Source: Euglena gracilis (lineage: Eukaryota > Euglenida > Euglenophyceae > Euglenales). From it: a DNA stretch of 64,000 nt. The DNA is taken from the NCBI GenBank assembly GCA_039621445.1, contig CP154954.1:54680838-54744837 (forward strand). Reading direction: 5' to 3'. The first letter of the stretch is position 1; each line of letters begins with the position of its first letter. The notes under the pieces were generated by a model. It worked only from the letters and a program-made list of their open reading frames with translations, searched no databases and was not told where the DNA came from. Both the position numbers and the translations under genes were made by a program. Below, in pieces: positions 33,705 through 47,100 of this stretch.

Positions 33705-35659
33705 TTGTGTTACCCACCCGTTTTGGGGGGCAAATCCCTTGTGTAACCCAACTAATTTCGAGGGCAAAGCCCTTTTGTTGCCCAACTGTTCGAGGGCCCC
33801 AAAATAACAAAATCCCTTGTGTTACCCACCCGTTTTGGGGGGCAAATCCCTTTTGTTGCCCAACTGTTCGAGGGCCCCAAAATAACAAAATCCCTTGTGT
33901 TGCCCACCCGTTTTGGGGGGTAAATCCCTTTTGTTGCCCAGCTGATCTGGGGGGCAAATCCCTTTTGTTGCCCAACTGTTCGAGGGCCACAAAATAACAA
34001 AATCCCTTGTGTTACCCACCCGTTTTGGGGGGCAAATCCCTTGTGTAACCCAACTAATTTCGTGGGCAAATCGGTTTTGTTTCCCAACTGTTCGAGGGCC
34101 CCAAAATAACAAAATCCCTTGTGTTGCCCACCCGTTTTGGGGGGCAAATCCCTTTTGTTGCCCAACTGATCTGGGGGGCAAATCCCTTTTGTTGCCCAAC
34201 TGTTCGAGGGCCCCAAAAAAGCAAAATCCCTTGTGTTACCCACCCGTTTTGGGGGGCAAATCCCTTGTGTAACCCAACTAATTTCGTGGGCAAATCCCTT
34301 TTGTTGCCCAACTGTTCGAGGGCCCGAAAATAACAAAATCCCTTGTGTTACCCACCCGTTTTGGCGGGCAAATCCCTTGTGTAACCGAACTAATTTCGTG
34401 GGCAAATACCTTTTGTTGCCTAACTGTTCGAGGGCCCCAAAATAACAAAATCACTTGTGTTACCCACCCGTTTTGGGGGGCAAATCTCTTTTGTTGCCCA
34501 ACTGTTCGAGGGCCCCAAAACAACAAAATCCCTTGTGTTACCCACCCGTTTTGGGGGGCAAACCCCTTTTGTTGCCCAACTGTTTGAGGGCCCCAAAATA
34601 ACAAAATCCCTTGTGTTACCCACCCGTTTTGAGGGGCAAATCCCTTTTGTTGCCCAACTGTTCGAGGGCCCCAAAATAACAAAATCCGTTGTGTTACCCA
34701 CCCGTTTTGCCAGGCAAATCCCTTTTGTTTCCCAACTGTTCGAGGGCCCCAAAATAACAAAATCTCTTGTGTTACCCACCCGTTTTGGGAGGCAAATCCC
34801 TTTTGCTGCCCAACTGTTCGAGGGCCCCAAAATAACAAAATCCCTTGTGTTACCCACCCGTTTTGGGAGGCAAATCCCTTTTGCTGCCCAACTGTTCGAG
34901 GGCCCCAAAATAACAAAATCTCTTGTGTTACCCACCCGTTTTGGGGGGCAAATCCCTTTTGTTGCCCAACTGTTAGAGGGCCCCAAAATAACAAAATCTC
35001 TTGTGTTACCCACCCGTTTTGCCAGGCAAATCCCTTTTGTTGCCCAACTGTTCGAGGGCCCCAAAATAACAAAATCCGTTGTGTTACCCACCCGTTTTGC
35101 CAGGCAAATCCCTTTTGTTGCCCAACTGTTCGAGGGCCCCAAAATAACAAAATCTCTTGTGTTACCCACCCGTTTTGGGGGGCAAATCCCTTTTGTTGCC
35201 CAACTGTTCGAGGGCCCCAAAATAACAAAATCCCTTGTGTTACCCACCCGTTTTGGGGGGCAAATCCTTTTGTTGCCCAACTGTTCGAGGGCCCCAAAAT
35301 AACAAAATCCCTTGTGTTACCCACCCGTTTTGGGAGACAAATCCCTTTTGTTGCCCAACTGTTCAAAGCCCCCAAAATGACAAAATATCCTGTGTTACCC
35401 ACCAGTTTTGAGGGGTAAATCACTTTTGTTGCCCAACCGTTCGCGTGCCCAAAAAAAACAACAAAATCCCTTGTGTTACCCACCCTTTTTAGGGGGCAAA
35501 TCCCTTGTGTAACCCAAAGGAATTTGGGGGGCGAATCCCTTTTCTTGCCCTACTGTTCGAAGGCCCCATAATAACAAAATCCCTTGTGTCCCACCCGTTT
35601 TGGGGGGCAAATCCCTTGTGTAACCCAACTGATTGGGGCAAATCCCTTTTGTTGCCCAG
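33705..35659 (+). repeat. 78/112-bp composite satellite, left arm
   Basis: Tandem array unrelated to the 212-bp satellite. Modules share the core AAATCCCTT(T/G)TGTT(G/A)CCCA followed by one of three endings: CCCGTTTTGGGGGGC (34 bp), ACTGATCTGGGGGGC or ACTAATTTCGTGGGC (34 bp), or ACTGTTCGAGGGCCCC with AAAATAAC (44 bp). Combining 34+44 gives 78 bp units (for example 34,460, 34,538, 34,616) and 34+34+44 gives 112 bp units (34,012, 34,124). The 112-bp form prevails to about 34,450 and the 78-bp form after it; units degenerate towards 35,400-35,650. Long open frames here arise because 78 is divisible by three. Confidence 0.93.
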
Positions 35660-35988
35660 CCTGGGGTTGCCGGGGGGGGGAGGTCGAGGGGTGGGCCGAC
35701 CCTAAGTCGACCCTAGGGTTGTAAATGGGGGGGGAGGTCGTGGGGTGGGCCGACCCTAAGTCAACCCTAGGGTTGTAGGAGGGGGGGAGGTCGTGGGGTA
35801 GGCCGACCCTCAGTCGACCCTGGGACGGCCCACGACCCAAATTCGACCCTGGAGCTGGCGACCCTAGGGTCGGCCCACTAGGGGGGTCTCCCGGACGGCT
35901 CCTCGGGCGACCTTTGGCGACCTTTGGCGACCGTGGGCCGACCCTAGGGTCGGCCCACAACCCCCCCCCCCAGGCCAGATCTACCCCC
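35660..35988. repeat. Palindromic centre between the two arms of the 78/112-bp satellite
   Basis: About 330 bp with no gene. It begins with three roughly 50-57 bp G-rich units (GGTCGTGGGGTGGGCCGACC, then CCCTAGGGTTGTA) near 35,680-35,830, followed by inverted copies of GGGCCGACCCTAGGG-type sequence and a direct repeat of CGACCTTTGG. A perfect 26-bp palindrome, half-site GTGGGCCGACCCT, lies at 35,933-35,958. Both satellite arms point outward from this segment. Confidence 0.85.
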
Positions 35989-38147
35989 CTTATTTTAGGG
36001 CCTTCGAATAGTTGGGCAACAAAAGGGTTTTGCCCCCCAAAACGGGTGGGCAACACAAGGGATTTTATTATTTTGGGGCCCTCGAAGAGTTGGGCAACAA
36101 AAGGGATTTGCCCCCCATAACGGCTGGGTTACACAAGGGATTTGCCCCCCAAAACGGGTGGGTAACACAAGGGATTTTGTTATTTTGGGGCCCTCGAACA
36201 GTTGGGCAACAAAAGGGATTTGACCCCAGATCAGTGGGGAAACAAAAGGGATTTGCCCCCCAAAACGGGTGGGCAACACAAGGGATTTTGTTATTTTGTG
36301 GCCCTCGAACAGTTCGGCAACAAAAGGGATTTGCCCCCCAAAACGGCTGGGTTACACAAGGGATTTGCCTCCCAAAACGTGTGGGCAACACAAGGGATTT
36401 TGTTATTTTGGGGCCCTCGAACAATTGGGCAACAAAAGGGATTTGCCCCCCAAAACGGCTGGGTTACACAACGGATTTGCTTCCCAAAACAGGTGGGTAA
36501 CACAAGGGATTTTGTTTTTTTGGGGCCCTCGAACAGTTGGGCAACAAAAGGGATTTGCCCCCGGGAAACAAAAGGGATTTGCCCCCCAAAACGGGTGGGC
36601 AACACAAGGGATTTTGTTATTTTGGGGCCCTCGAACAGTTGGGCAACAAAAGGGATTTACCCCCCAGATCAGTTGGGAAACAAAAGGAATTTGCCCCCCA
36701 AAACGGCTGGGTTACACAACGGATTTGCTTCCCAAAACAGGTGGGTAACACAAGGGATTTTGTTTTTTTGGGGCCCTCGAACAGTTGGGCAACAAACGGG
36801 ATTTGCCCCCGGGAAACAAAAGGGACTTGCCTCCCAAAGCGGGTGGGCAACACAAGGGATTTTGTTATTTTGGGGCCCACGAACAGTTGGGCAACAAAAG
36901 GGATTTGCCCCCCAAAACGGCTGGGTTACACAAGGGATTTGCCCCCCAAAACGGGTGGGCAACACAAGGGATTTTGTTATTTTGGGGCCCTCGAACAGTT
37001 GGGCAAGAAAAGGGATTTGCCCCCCTGATCAGTTGGGAAACAAAAGGGATTTGCCCCCCAAAACGGGTGGGCAACACAAGGGATTTTGTTATTCTGGGGC
37101 CCTCGAACAGTTCGGCAACAAAAGGGATTTGCCCCCCAAAACGGCTGGGTTACACAAGGGATTTGCCTCCCAAAACGGGTGGGTAACACAAGGGATTTTG
37201 TTATTTTGGGGCCCTCGAACAGTTGGGCAACAAAAGGGATTTGCCACCGGATCAGTTGGGAAACAAAAGGGATTTGCCCCCCAAAACGGCTGGGTTACAC
37301 AAGGGATTTTGTTATTTTGGGGCCCTCGAACAGTTGGGCAACAAAAGGGATTTGCCTCCCAAAACGGCTGGGTAACACAAGGTATTTTGTTATTTTGGGG
37401 CCCTCGAATAGGTTGGCAACAAAAGGGATTTGCCCCCCAAAACGGGTGGGCAACACAAGGGATTTTGTTATTTTGGGGCCCTCGAACAGTTGAGCAAGAA
37501 AAGGGATTTGCCCCCCAAAACGGCTGGGTTACACAAGGGATTTGCCTCCCAAAACGGGTGGGTAGGGTGGGCAACACAAGGGATTTTGTTATTTTGGGGC
37601 CCTCGAACAGTTGGGCAACAAAAGGGATTTGCCCCCCAGATCAGTTGGGAAACAAAAGGCATTTGCCCCCCAAAACGGGTGGGCAACACAACGGATTTTG
37701 TTATTTTGGGGCCCTCGAACAGTTGGGCAACAAAAGGGATAACACAAGGGATTTTGTTATTTTGGGGCCCTCGAACAGTTGGGCAACAAAAGGGATTTGC
37801 CCCCCAGATCAGTTGGGAAACAAAAGGGATTTGTCCCCCAAAACGGGTGGGCAACACAGGGGATTTTGTTATTTTGGGGCCCTCGAACAGTTGGGCAACA
37901 AAAGGGATTTGCCCCCCAGATCAGTTGGGAAACAAAAGGGATTTGCCTCCCAAAACGGGTGGGCAACACAAGGGATTTTGTTATTTTGGGGCCCTCGAAC
38001 AGTTCGGCAACAAAAGGGATTTGCCCCCCAAAACGGCTGGGTTACACAAGGGATTTGCCTCCCAAAACGGGTGGGTAACACAAGGGATTTTGTTACTTTG
38101 GAGCCCTCGATCAGTTGGGCAACAAAAGGGATTTGCTCCCGGGAAAC
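35989..38147 (-). repeat. 78/112-bp composite satellite, right arm (inverted)
   Basis: Same modules as the left arm in reverse complement (GGGATTTGCCCCCCAAAACGGG and GGGGCCCTCGAACAGTTGGGCAAC; cores quoted in part). Units of 112 bp dominate, and some carry a GATCAGTTGGGAAAC module. The arm ends at CCCGGGAAAC, where the 212-bp satellite resumes with GCATCAAAAAGC; GGGAAAC also occurs in the 212-bp monomer, so microhomology may lie at the join. The arms are not mirror images unit for unit. Confidence 0.93.
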
Positions 38148-41100
38148 GCATCAAAAAGCTAGCCAGATATCTACAGTTTTGGAGGGGTGGAAGACGGCCC
38201 CAAATGTCAGTACAGCCTGGTCCCCGTACCTGGGCCTATGGGAAACCGTCATTTGGCCCTAAAACTGGAAACCGATTGGTGGTTCCCATTGAGATCCCCG
38301 GTATAGCTATTCCGATGTGCCGGCCGGATTAGTGCCTACGGGTGTGAAAAACATGCGGATATCAAAAAGCTAGACATATATCGACAGTTTTGGAGGGGTG
38401 GAAGACGGCCCCAAATGTCAGTACAGCCTGGTCCCATACCTGGGCCTATGGGAAACCGTGATTTGGCCCTAAAAATAGAAACCGATTGGTGGTTCCCATT
38501 GAGATCCCCGGTATAGCTATTCCGATGTGTCGGCCAAATTAGTGCCTACTGGTGTGAAAAACATGCGGATATCAAAAAGCTAGCCAGATATCGACAGTTT
38601 TGGAGGGGTGGAAGACGGCCCCAAATGTCAGTACAGCCTGGTCCCCATACCTGGGCGTATGGGAAACCGTCATTTGGCCCTAAAACCGGAAACCGATTGG
38701 TGGTTCCCATTGAGATCCCCGGTGTAACTATTCCGATGTGCCGGCCGGATTAGTGCCTACGGGTGTGAGAAACATGCGGATATCAAAAAACTAGCCAGAT
38801 ATCGACAGTTTTGGAGGGGTGGAAGACGGCCCCAAATGTCAGTACAGCCTGGTCCCCATACCTGGGCCTATGGGAAACCGTGATTTGGCCCTAAATCTGG
38901 AAACCGATTGGTGGTTCCCATTGAGATCCCCGGTATAGCTATTCCGATGTGCCGGCCGGATTAGTGCCTACGGGTGTGAAAAACATGCGGATATCAAAAA
39001 GCTAGCCAGATATCGACAGTTTTGGAGGGGTGGAAGACGGCCCCAAATGTCAGTACAGCCTGGTCCCCATACCTGGGCCTATGGGAAACCGTGATTTGGC
39101 CCTAAATCTGGAAACCGATTGGTGGTTCCCATTCAGATCCCCGGTATAGCTATTCCGATGTGCCGGCCGGATTAGTGCCTACGGGTGTGAAAAACATGCG
39201 GATATCAAAAAGCTAGCCAGATATCGACAGTTTTGGAGGGGTGGAAGACGGCCCCAAATGTCAGTACAGCCTGGTCCCCATACCTGGGCCTATGGGAAAC
39301 CGTCCTTTGTCCCTAAAACTGGAAACCGATTGGTGGTTCCCATTGAGATCCCCGGTATAGCTATTCCGATGTGCCGGCCGGATTAGTGCCTACGGGTGTG
39401 AAAAACATGCGGATATCAAAAAGCTAGCCAGATATCGACAGTTTTGGAGGGGTGGAAGACGGCCCCAAATGTCAGTACAGCCTGGTCCCCATACCTGGGC
39501 CTATGGGAAACCGTCATTTGGCCCTAAAACTGGAAACCGATTGGTGGTTCCCATTGAGATCCCCGGTATAGCTATTCCGATGTGCCGGCCGGATTAGTGC
39601 CTACGGGTGTGAAAAACATGCGGATATCAAAAAGCTAGCCCGATATCGACAGTTTTGGAGGGGTGGAAGACGGCCCCAAATGTCAGTACAGCCTGGTCCC
39701 CATACCTGGGCCTATGGGAAACCGTCATTTGGCCCTAAAACTGGAAACCGATTGGTGGTTCCCATTGAGATCCCCGGTATAGCTATTCCGATGTGCCGGC
39801 CGGATTAGTGCCTACGGGTGTGAAAACCCATGCGGATATCAAAAAGCTAGCCGGATATCGACAGTTTTGGAGGGGTGGAAGACGGCCCCAAATGTCAGTA
39901 CAGCCTGGTCCCCATACCTGGGCGTATGGGAAACCGTCATTTGGCCCTAAAACCGGAAACCGATTGGTGGTTCCCATTGAGATCCCCGGTGTAACTATTC
40001 CGATGTGCCGGCCGGATTAGTGCCTACGGGTGTGAAAAACATGCGGATATCAAAAAGCTAGCCAGATATCGACAGTTTTGGAGGGGTGGAAGACGGCCCC
40101 AAATGTCAGTACAGCCTGGTCCCCATACCTGGGCCTATGGGAAACCGTCCTTTGTCCCTAAAACTGGAAACCGATTGGTGGTTCCCATTGAGATCCCCGG
40201 TATAGCTATTCCGATGTGCCGGCCGGATTAGTGCCTACGGGTGTGAAAAACATGCGGATATCAAAAAGCTAGCCAGATATCGACAGTTTTGGAGGGGTGG
40301 AAGACGGCCCCAAATGTCAGTACAGCCTGGTCCCCATACCTGGGCCTATGGGAAACCGTCATTTGGCCCTAAAACTGGAAACCGATTGGTGGTTCGCATT
40401 GAGATCCCCGGTATAGCTATTCCGATGTGCCGGCCGGATTAGTGCCTACGGGTGTGAAAAACATGCGGATATCAAAAAGCTAGCCCGATATCGACAGTTT
40501 TGGAGGGGTGGAAGACGGCCCCAAATGTCAGTACAGCCTGGTCCCCATACCTGGGCCTATGGGAAACCGTCATTTGGCCCTAAAACTGGAAACCGATTGG
40601 TGGTTCGCATTGAGATCCCCGGTATAGCTATTCCGATGTGCCGGCCGGATTAGTGCCTACGGGTGTGAAAAACATGCGGATATCAAAAAGCTAGCCAGAT
40701 ATCGACAGTTTTGGAGGGGTGGAAGACGGCCCCAAATGTCAGTACAGCCTGGTCCCCATACCTGGGCCTATGGGAAACCGTCATTTGGCCCTAAAACCGG
40801 AAACCGATTGGTGGTTCCCATTGAGATCCCCGGTGTAACTATTCCGATGTGCCGGCCGGATTAGTGCCTACGGGTGTGAAAAACATGCGGATATCAAAAA
40901 ACTAGCCAGATATCGACAGTTTTGGAGGGGTGGAAGACGGCCCCAAATGTCAGTACAGCCTGGTCCCCATACCTGGGCCTATGGGAAACCGTGATTTGGC
41001 CCTAAAACTGGAAACCGATTGGTGGTTCCCATTGAGATCCCCGGTATAGCTATTCCGATGTGCCGGCCGGATTAGTGCCTACGGGTGTGAAAAACATGCG

Positions 41101-44100
41101 GATATCAAAAAGCTAGCCAGATATCGACAGTTTTGGAGGGGTGGAAGACGGCCCCAAATGTCAGTACAGCCTGGTCCCCATACCTGGGCCTATGGGAAAC
41201 CGTCATTTGGCCCTAAAACTGGAAACCGATTGGTGGTTCCCATTGAGATCCCCGGTATAGCTATTCCGATGTGCCGGCCGGATTAGTGCCTACGGGTGTG
41301 AAAAACATGCGGATATCAAAAAGCTAGCCAGATATCGACAGTTTTGGAGGGGTGGAAGACGGCCCCAAATGTCAGTACAGCCTGGTCCCCATACCTGGGC
41401 CTATGGGAAACCGTGATTTGGCCCTAAAACTGGAAACCGATTGGTGGTTCCCATTGAGATCCCCGGTATAGCTATTCCGATGTGCCGGCCGGATTAGTGC
41501 CTACGGGTGTGAAAAACATGCGGATATCAAAAAGCTAGCCAGATATCGACAGTTTTGGAGGGGTGGAAGACGGCCCCAAATGTCAGTACAGCCTGGTCCC
41601 CATACCTGGGCCTATGGGAAACCGTGATTTGGCCCTAAACTGGAAACCGATTGGTGGTTCCCATTCAGATCCCCGGTATAGCTATTCTGATGTGCCGGCC
41701 GGATTAGTGCCTACGGGTGTGAAAAACATGCGGATATCAAAAAGCTAGCCAGATATCGACAGTTTTGGAGGGGTGGAAGACGGCCCCAAATGTCAGTACA
41801 GCCTGGTCCCCATACCTGGGCCTATGGGAAACCGTCATTTGGCCCTAAAACTGGAAACCGATTGGTGGTTCCCATTGAGATCCCCGGTATAGCTATTCCG
41901 ATGTGCCGGCCGGATTAGTGCCTACGGGTGTGAAAAACATGCGGATATCAAAAAGCTAGCCCGATATCGACAGTTTTGGAGGGGTGGAAGACGGCCCCAA
42001 ATGTCAGTACAGCCTGGTCCCCATACCTGGGCCTATGGGAAACCGTGATTTGGCCCTAAAACTGGAAACCGATTGGTGGTTCCCATTGAGATCCCCGGTA
42101 TAGCTATTCCGATGTGCCGGCCGGATTAGTGCCTACGGGTGTGAAAAACATGCGGATATCAAAAAGCTAGCCAGATATCGACAGTTTTGGAGGGGTGGAA
42201 GACGGCCCCAAATGTCAGTACAGCCTGGTCCCCATACCTGGGCCTATGGGAAACCGTCATTTGGCCCTAAAACTGGAAACCGATTGGTGGTTCCCATTGA
42301 GATCCCCGGTATAGCTATTCCGATGTGCCGGCCGGATTAGTGCCTACGGGTGTGAAAAACATGCGGATACCAAAAAGCTAGCCAGATATCGACAGTTTTG
42401 GAGGGGTGGAAGACGGCCCCAAATGTCAGTACAGCCTGGTCCCCATACCTGGGCCTATGGGAAACCGTCATTTGGCCCTAAAACTGGAAACCGATTGGTG
42501 GTTCCCATTGAGATCCCCGGTATAGCTATTCCGATGTGCCGGCCGGATTAGTGCCTACGGGTGTGAAAAACATGCGGATATCAAAAACTAGCCAGATATC
42601 GACAGTTTTGGAGGGGTGGAAGACGGCCCCAAATGTCAGTACAGCCTGGTCCCCATACCTGGGCCTATGGGAAACCGTGATTTGGCCCTAAAACTGGAAA
42701 CCGATTGGTGGTTCCCATTGAGATCCCCGGTATAGCTATTCCGATGTGCCGGCCGGATTAGTGCCTACGGGTGTGAAAAACATGCGGATATCAAAAAGCT
42801 AGCCAGATATCGACAGTTTTGGAGGGGTGGAAGACGGCCCCAAATGTCAGTACAGCCTGGTCCCCATACCTGGGCCTATGGGAAACCGTGATTTGGCTCT
42901 AAAACTGGAAACCGATTGGTGGTTCCCATTGAGATCCCGGGTATAGCTATTCCGATGTGCCGGCCGGATTAGTGCCTACGGGTGTGAAAAACATGCGGAT
43001 ATCAAAAAGCTAGCCAGATATCGACAGTTTTGGAGGGGTGGAAGACGGCCCCAAATGTCAGTACAGCCTGGTCCCCATACCTGGGCCTATGGGAAAACGT
43101 CCTTTGTCCCTAAAACTGGAAACCGATTGGTGGTTCCCATTGAGATCCCCGGTATAGCTATTCCGATGTGCCGGCCGGATTAGTGCCTACGGGTGTGAAA
43201 AACATGCGGATATCAAAAAGCTAGCCAGATATCGACAGTTTTGGAGGGGTGGAAGACGGCCCCAAATGTCAGTACAGCCTGGTCCCCATACCTGGGCCTA
43301 TGGGAAACCGTGATTTGGCCCTAAAACTGGAAACCGATTGGTGGTTCCCATTGAGATCCCCGGTATAGCTATTCCGATGTGCCGGCCGGATTAGTGCCTA
43401 CGGGTGTGAAAAACATGCGGATATCAAAAAGCTAGCCAGATATCGACAGTTTTGGAGGGGTGGAAGACGGCCCCAAATGTCAGTACAGCCTGGTCCCCAT
43501 ACCTGGGCCTATGGGAAACCGTGATTTGGCCCTAAAACTGGAAACCGATTGGTGGTTCCCATTGAGATCCCCGGTATAGCTATTCCGATGTGCCGGCCGG
43601 ATTAGTGCCTACGGGTGTGAAAAACATGCGGATATCAAAAAGCTAGCCAGATATCGACAGTTTTGGAGGGGTGGAAGACGGCCCCAAATGTCAGTACAGC
43701 CTGGTCCCCATACCTGGGCCTATGGGAAACCGTCATTTGGCCCTAAAACTGGAAACCGATTGGTGGTTCCCATTGAGATCCCCGGTAAAGCTATTCCGAT
43801 GTGCCGGCCGGATTAGTGCCTACGGGTGTGAAAAACATGCGGATATCAAAAAGCTAGCCAGATATCGACAGTTTTGGAGGGGTGGAAGACGGCCCCAAAT
43901 GTCAGTACAGCCTGGTCCCCATACCTGGGCCTATGGGAAACCGTGATTTGGCCCTAAAACTGGAAACCGATTGGTGGTTCCCATTGAGATCCCCGGTATA
44001 GCTTTTCCGATGTGCCGGCCGGATTAGTGCCTACGGGTGAGAAAAACATGCGGATATCAAAAAGCTAGCCAGATATCGACAGTTTTGGAGGGGTGGAAGA

Positions 44101-47100
44101 CGGCCCCAAATGTCAGTACAGCCTGGTCCCCATACCTGGGCCTATGGGAAACCGTGATTTGGCCCTAAAACTGGAAACCGATTGGTGGTTCCCATTGAGA
44201 TCCCCGGTATAGCTATTCCGATGTGCCGGCCGGATTAGTGCCTACGGGTGTGAAAACATGCGGATATCAAAAAGCTAGCCAGATATCGACAGTTTTGGAG
44301 GGGTGGAAGACGGCCCCAAATGTCAGTACAGCCTGGTCCCCATACCTGGGCCTATGGGAAACCGTGATTTGGCCCTAAAACTGGAAACCGATTGGTGGTT
44401 CCCATTGAGATCCCCGGTATAGCTATTCCGATGTGCCGGCCGGATTAGTGCCTACGGGTGTGAAAAACATGCGGATATCAAAAAGCTAGCCAGATATCGA
44501 CAGTTTTGGAGGGGTGGAAGACGGCCCCAAATGTCAGTACAGCCTGGTCCCCATACCTGGGCCTATGGGAAACCGCGATTTGGCCCTAAAACTGGAAACC
44601 GATTGGTGGTTCCCATTGAGATCCCCGGTATAGCTATTCCGATGTGCCCGCCGGATTAGTGCCTACGGGTGTGAAAAACATGCGGATATCAAAAAACTAG
44701 CCAGATATCGACAGTTTTGGAGGGGTGGAAGACGGCCCCAAATGTCAGTACAGCCTGGTCCCCATACCTGGGCCTATGGGAAACCGTGATTTGGCCCTAA
44801 AACTGGAAACCGATTGGTGGTTCCCATTGAGATCCCCGGTATAGCTATTCCGATGTGCCGGCCGGATTAGTGCCTACGGGTGTGAAAAACATGCGGATAT
44901 CAAAAAGCTAGCCAGATATCGACAGTTTTGGAGGGGTGGAAGACGGCCCCAAATGTCAGTACAGCCTGGTCCCCATACCTGGGCCTATGGGAAACCGTGA
45001 TTTGGCCCTAAAACTGGAAACCGATTGGTGGTTCCCATTGAGATCCCCGGTATAGCTATTCCGATGTGCCGGCCGGATTAGTGCCTACGGGTGTGAAAAA
45101 CATGCGGATATCAAAAAGCTAGCCAGATATCGACAGTTTTGGAGGGGTGGAAGACGGCCCCAAATGTCAGTACAGCCTGGTCCCCATACCTGGGCCTATG
45201 GGAAACCGTGATTTGGCCCTAAAACTGGAAACCGATTGGTTGTTCCCATTGAGATCCCGGGTATAGCTATTCCGATATGCCGGCCGGATTAGTGCCTACG
45301 GGTGTGAAAACCCATGCGGATATCAAAAAGCTAGCCAGATATCGACAGTTTTGGAGGGGTGGAAGACGGCCCCAAATGTCAGTACAGCCTGGTCCCCATA
45401 CCTGGGCCTATGGGAAACCGTGATTTGGCCCTAAAACTGGAAACCGATTGGTGGTTCCCATTGAGATCCCCGGTATAGCTATTCCGATGTGCCGGCCGGA
45501 TTAGTGCCTACGGGTGTGAAAACATGCGGATATCAAAAAGCTAGCCAGATATCGACAGTTTTGGAGGGGTGGAAGACGGCCCCAAATGTCAGTACAGCCT
45601 GGTCCCCATACCTGGGCCTATGGGAAACCGTCATTTGGCCCTAAAACTGGAAACCGATTGGTGGTTCCCATTGAGATCCCCGGTATAGCTATTCCGATGT
45701 GCCGGCCGGATTAGTGCCTACGGGTGTGAAAACATGCGGATATCAAAAAGCTAGCCAGATATCGACAGTTTTGGAGGGGTGGAAGACGGCCCCAAATGTC
45801 AGTACAGCCTGGTCCCCATACCTGGGCCTATGGGAAACCGTGATTTGGCCCTAAAACTGGAAACCGATTGGTGGTTCCCATTGAGATCCCCGGTATAGCT
45901 ATTCCGATGTGCCGGTCGGATTAGTGCCTACGGGTGTGAAAAACATGCGGATATCAAAAAGCTAGCCAGATATCGACAGTTTTGGAGGGGTGGAAGACGG
46001 CCCCAAATGTCAGTACAGCCTGGTCCCCATACCTGGGCCTATGGGAAACCGTGATTTGGCCCTAAAACTGGAAACCGATTGGTGGTTCCCATTGAGATCC
46101 CCGGTATAGCTATTCCGATGTGCCGGCCGGATTAGTGCCTACGGGTGTGAAAAACATGCGGATATCAAAAACTAGCCAGATATCGACAGTTTTGGAGGGG
46201 TGGAAGACGGCCCCAAATGTCAGTACAGCCTGGTCCCCATACCTGGGCCTATGGGAAACCGTGATTTGGCTCTAAAACTGGAAACCGATTGGTTGTTCAG
46301 ATTGAGATCCCCGGTATAGCTATTCCGATGTGCCGGCCGGATTAGTGCCTACGGGTGGGAAAAACATGCGGATATCAAAAAGCTAGCCAGATATCGACAG
46401 TTTTGGAGGGGTGGAAGACGGCCCCAAATGTCAGTACAGCCTGGTCCCCATACCTGGGCCTATGGGAAACCGTGATTTGGCCTAAAACTGGAAACCGATT
46501 GGTTGTTCCCATTGAGATTCCCGGTATAGCTATTCCGATGTGCCGGCCGGATTAGTGCCTACGGGTGTGAAAAACATGCGGATATCAAAAAGCTAGCCAG
46601 ATATCGACAGTTTTGGAGGGGTGGAAGACGGCCCCAAATGTCAGTACAGCCTGGTCCCCATACCTGGGCCTATGGGAAACCGTGATTTGGCCCTAAAACT
46701 GGAAACCGATTGGTTGTTCCCATTGAGATCCCCGGTATAGCTATTCCTACGTGCCGGCCGGATAAGTGCCTACGGGTGTGAAAACCCATGCGGATATCAA
46801 AAAGCTAGCCAGATATCGACAGTTTTGGAGGGGTGGAAGACGGCCCCAAATGTCAGTACAGCCTGGTCCCCATACCTGGGCCTATGGGAAACCGTGATTT
46901 GCCCCTAAAACTGGAAACCGATTGGTGGTTCCCATTGAGATCCCCGGTATAGCTATTCCGATGTGCCGGCCGGATTAGTGCCTACGGGTGTGAAAAACAT
47001 GCGGATATCAAAAAACTAGCCAGATATCGACAGTTTTGGAGGGGTGGAAGACGGCCCCAAATGTCAGTACAGCCTGGTCCCCATACCTGGGCCTATGGGA

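Noticed and set aside
35700-35960. Telomere-like CCCTAA/CCCTAGGG motifs in the palindromic centre
   Set aside because: They occur inside longer GGGCCGACCCTAGGG units and never as a tandem 6-8 bp telomeric repeat.
36202-38262. 686-codon open frame across the 78/112-bp satellite (and a 401-codon one on the other strand at 34,278-35,483)
   Set aside because: Pure tandem repeat translation; 78 bp is divisible by three so stops are avoided. Long frames exist on both strands and in several registers, and the frame runs on into the unrelated 212-bp satellite.
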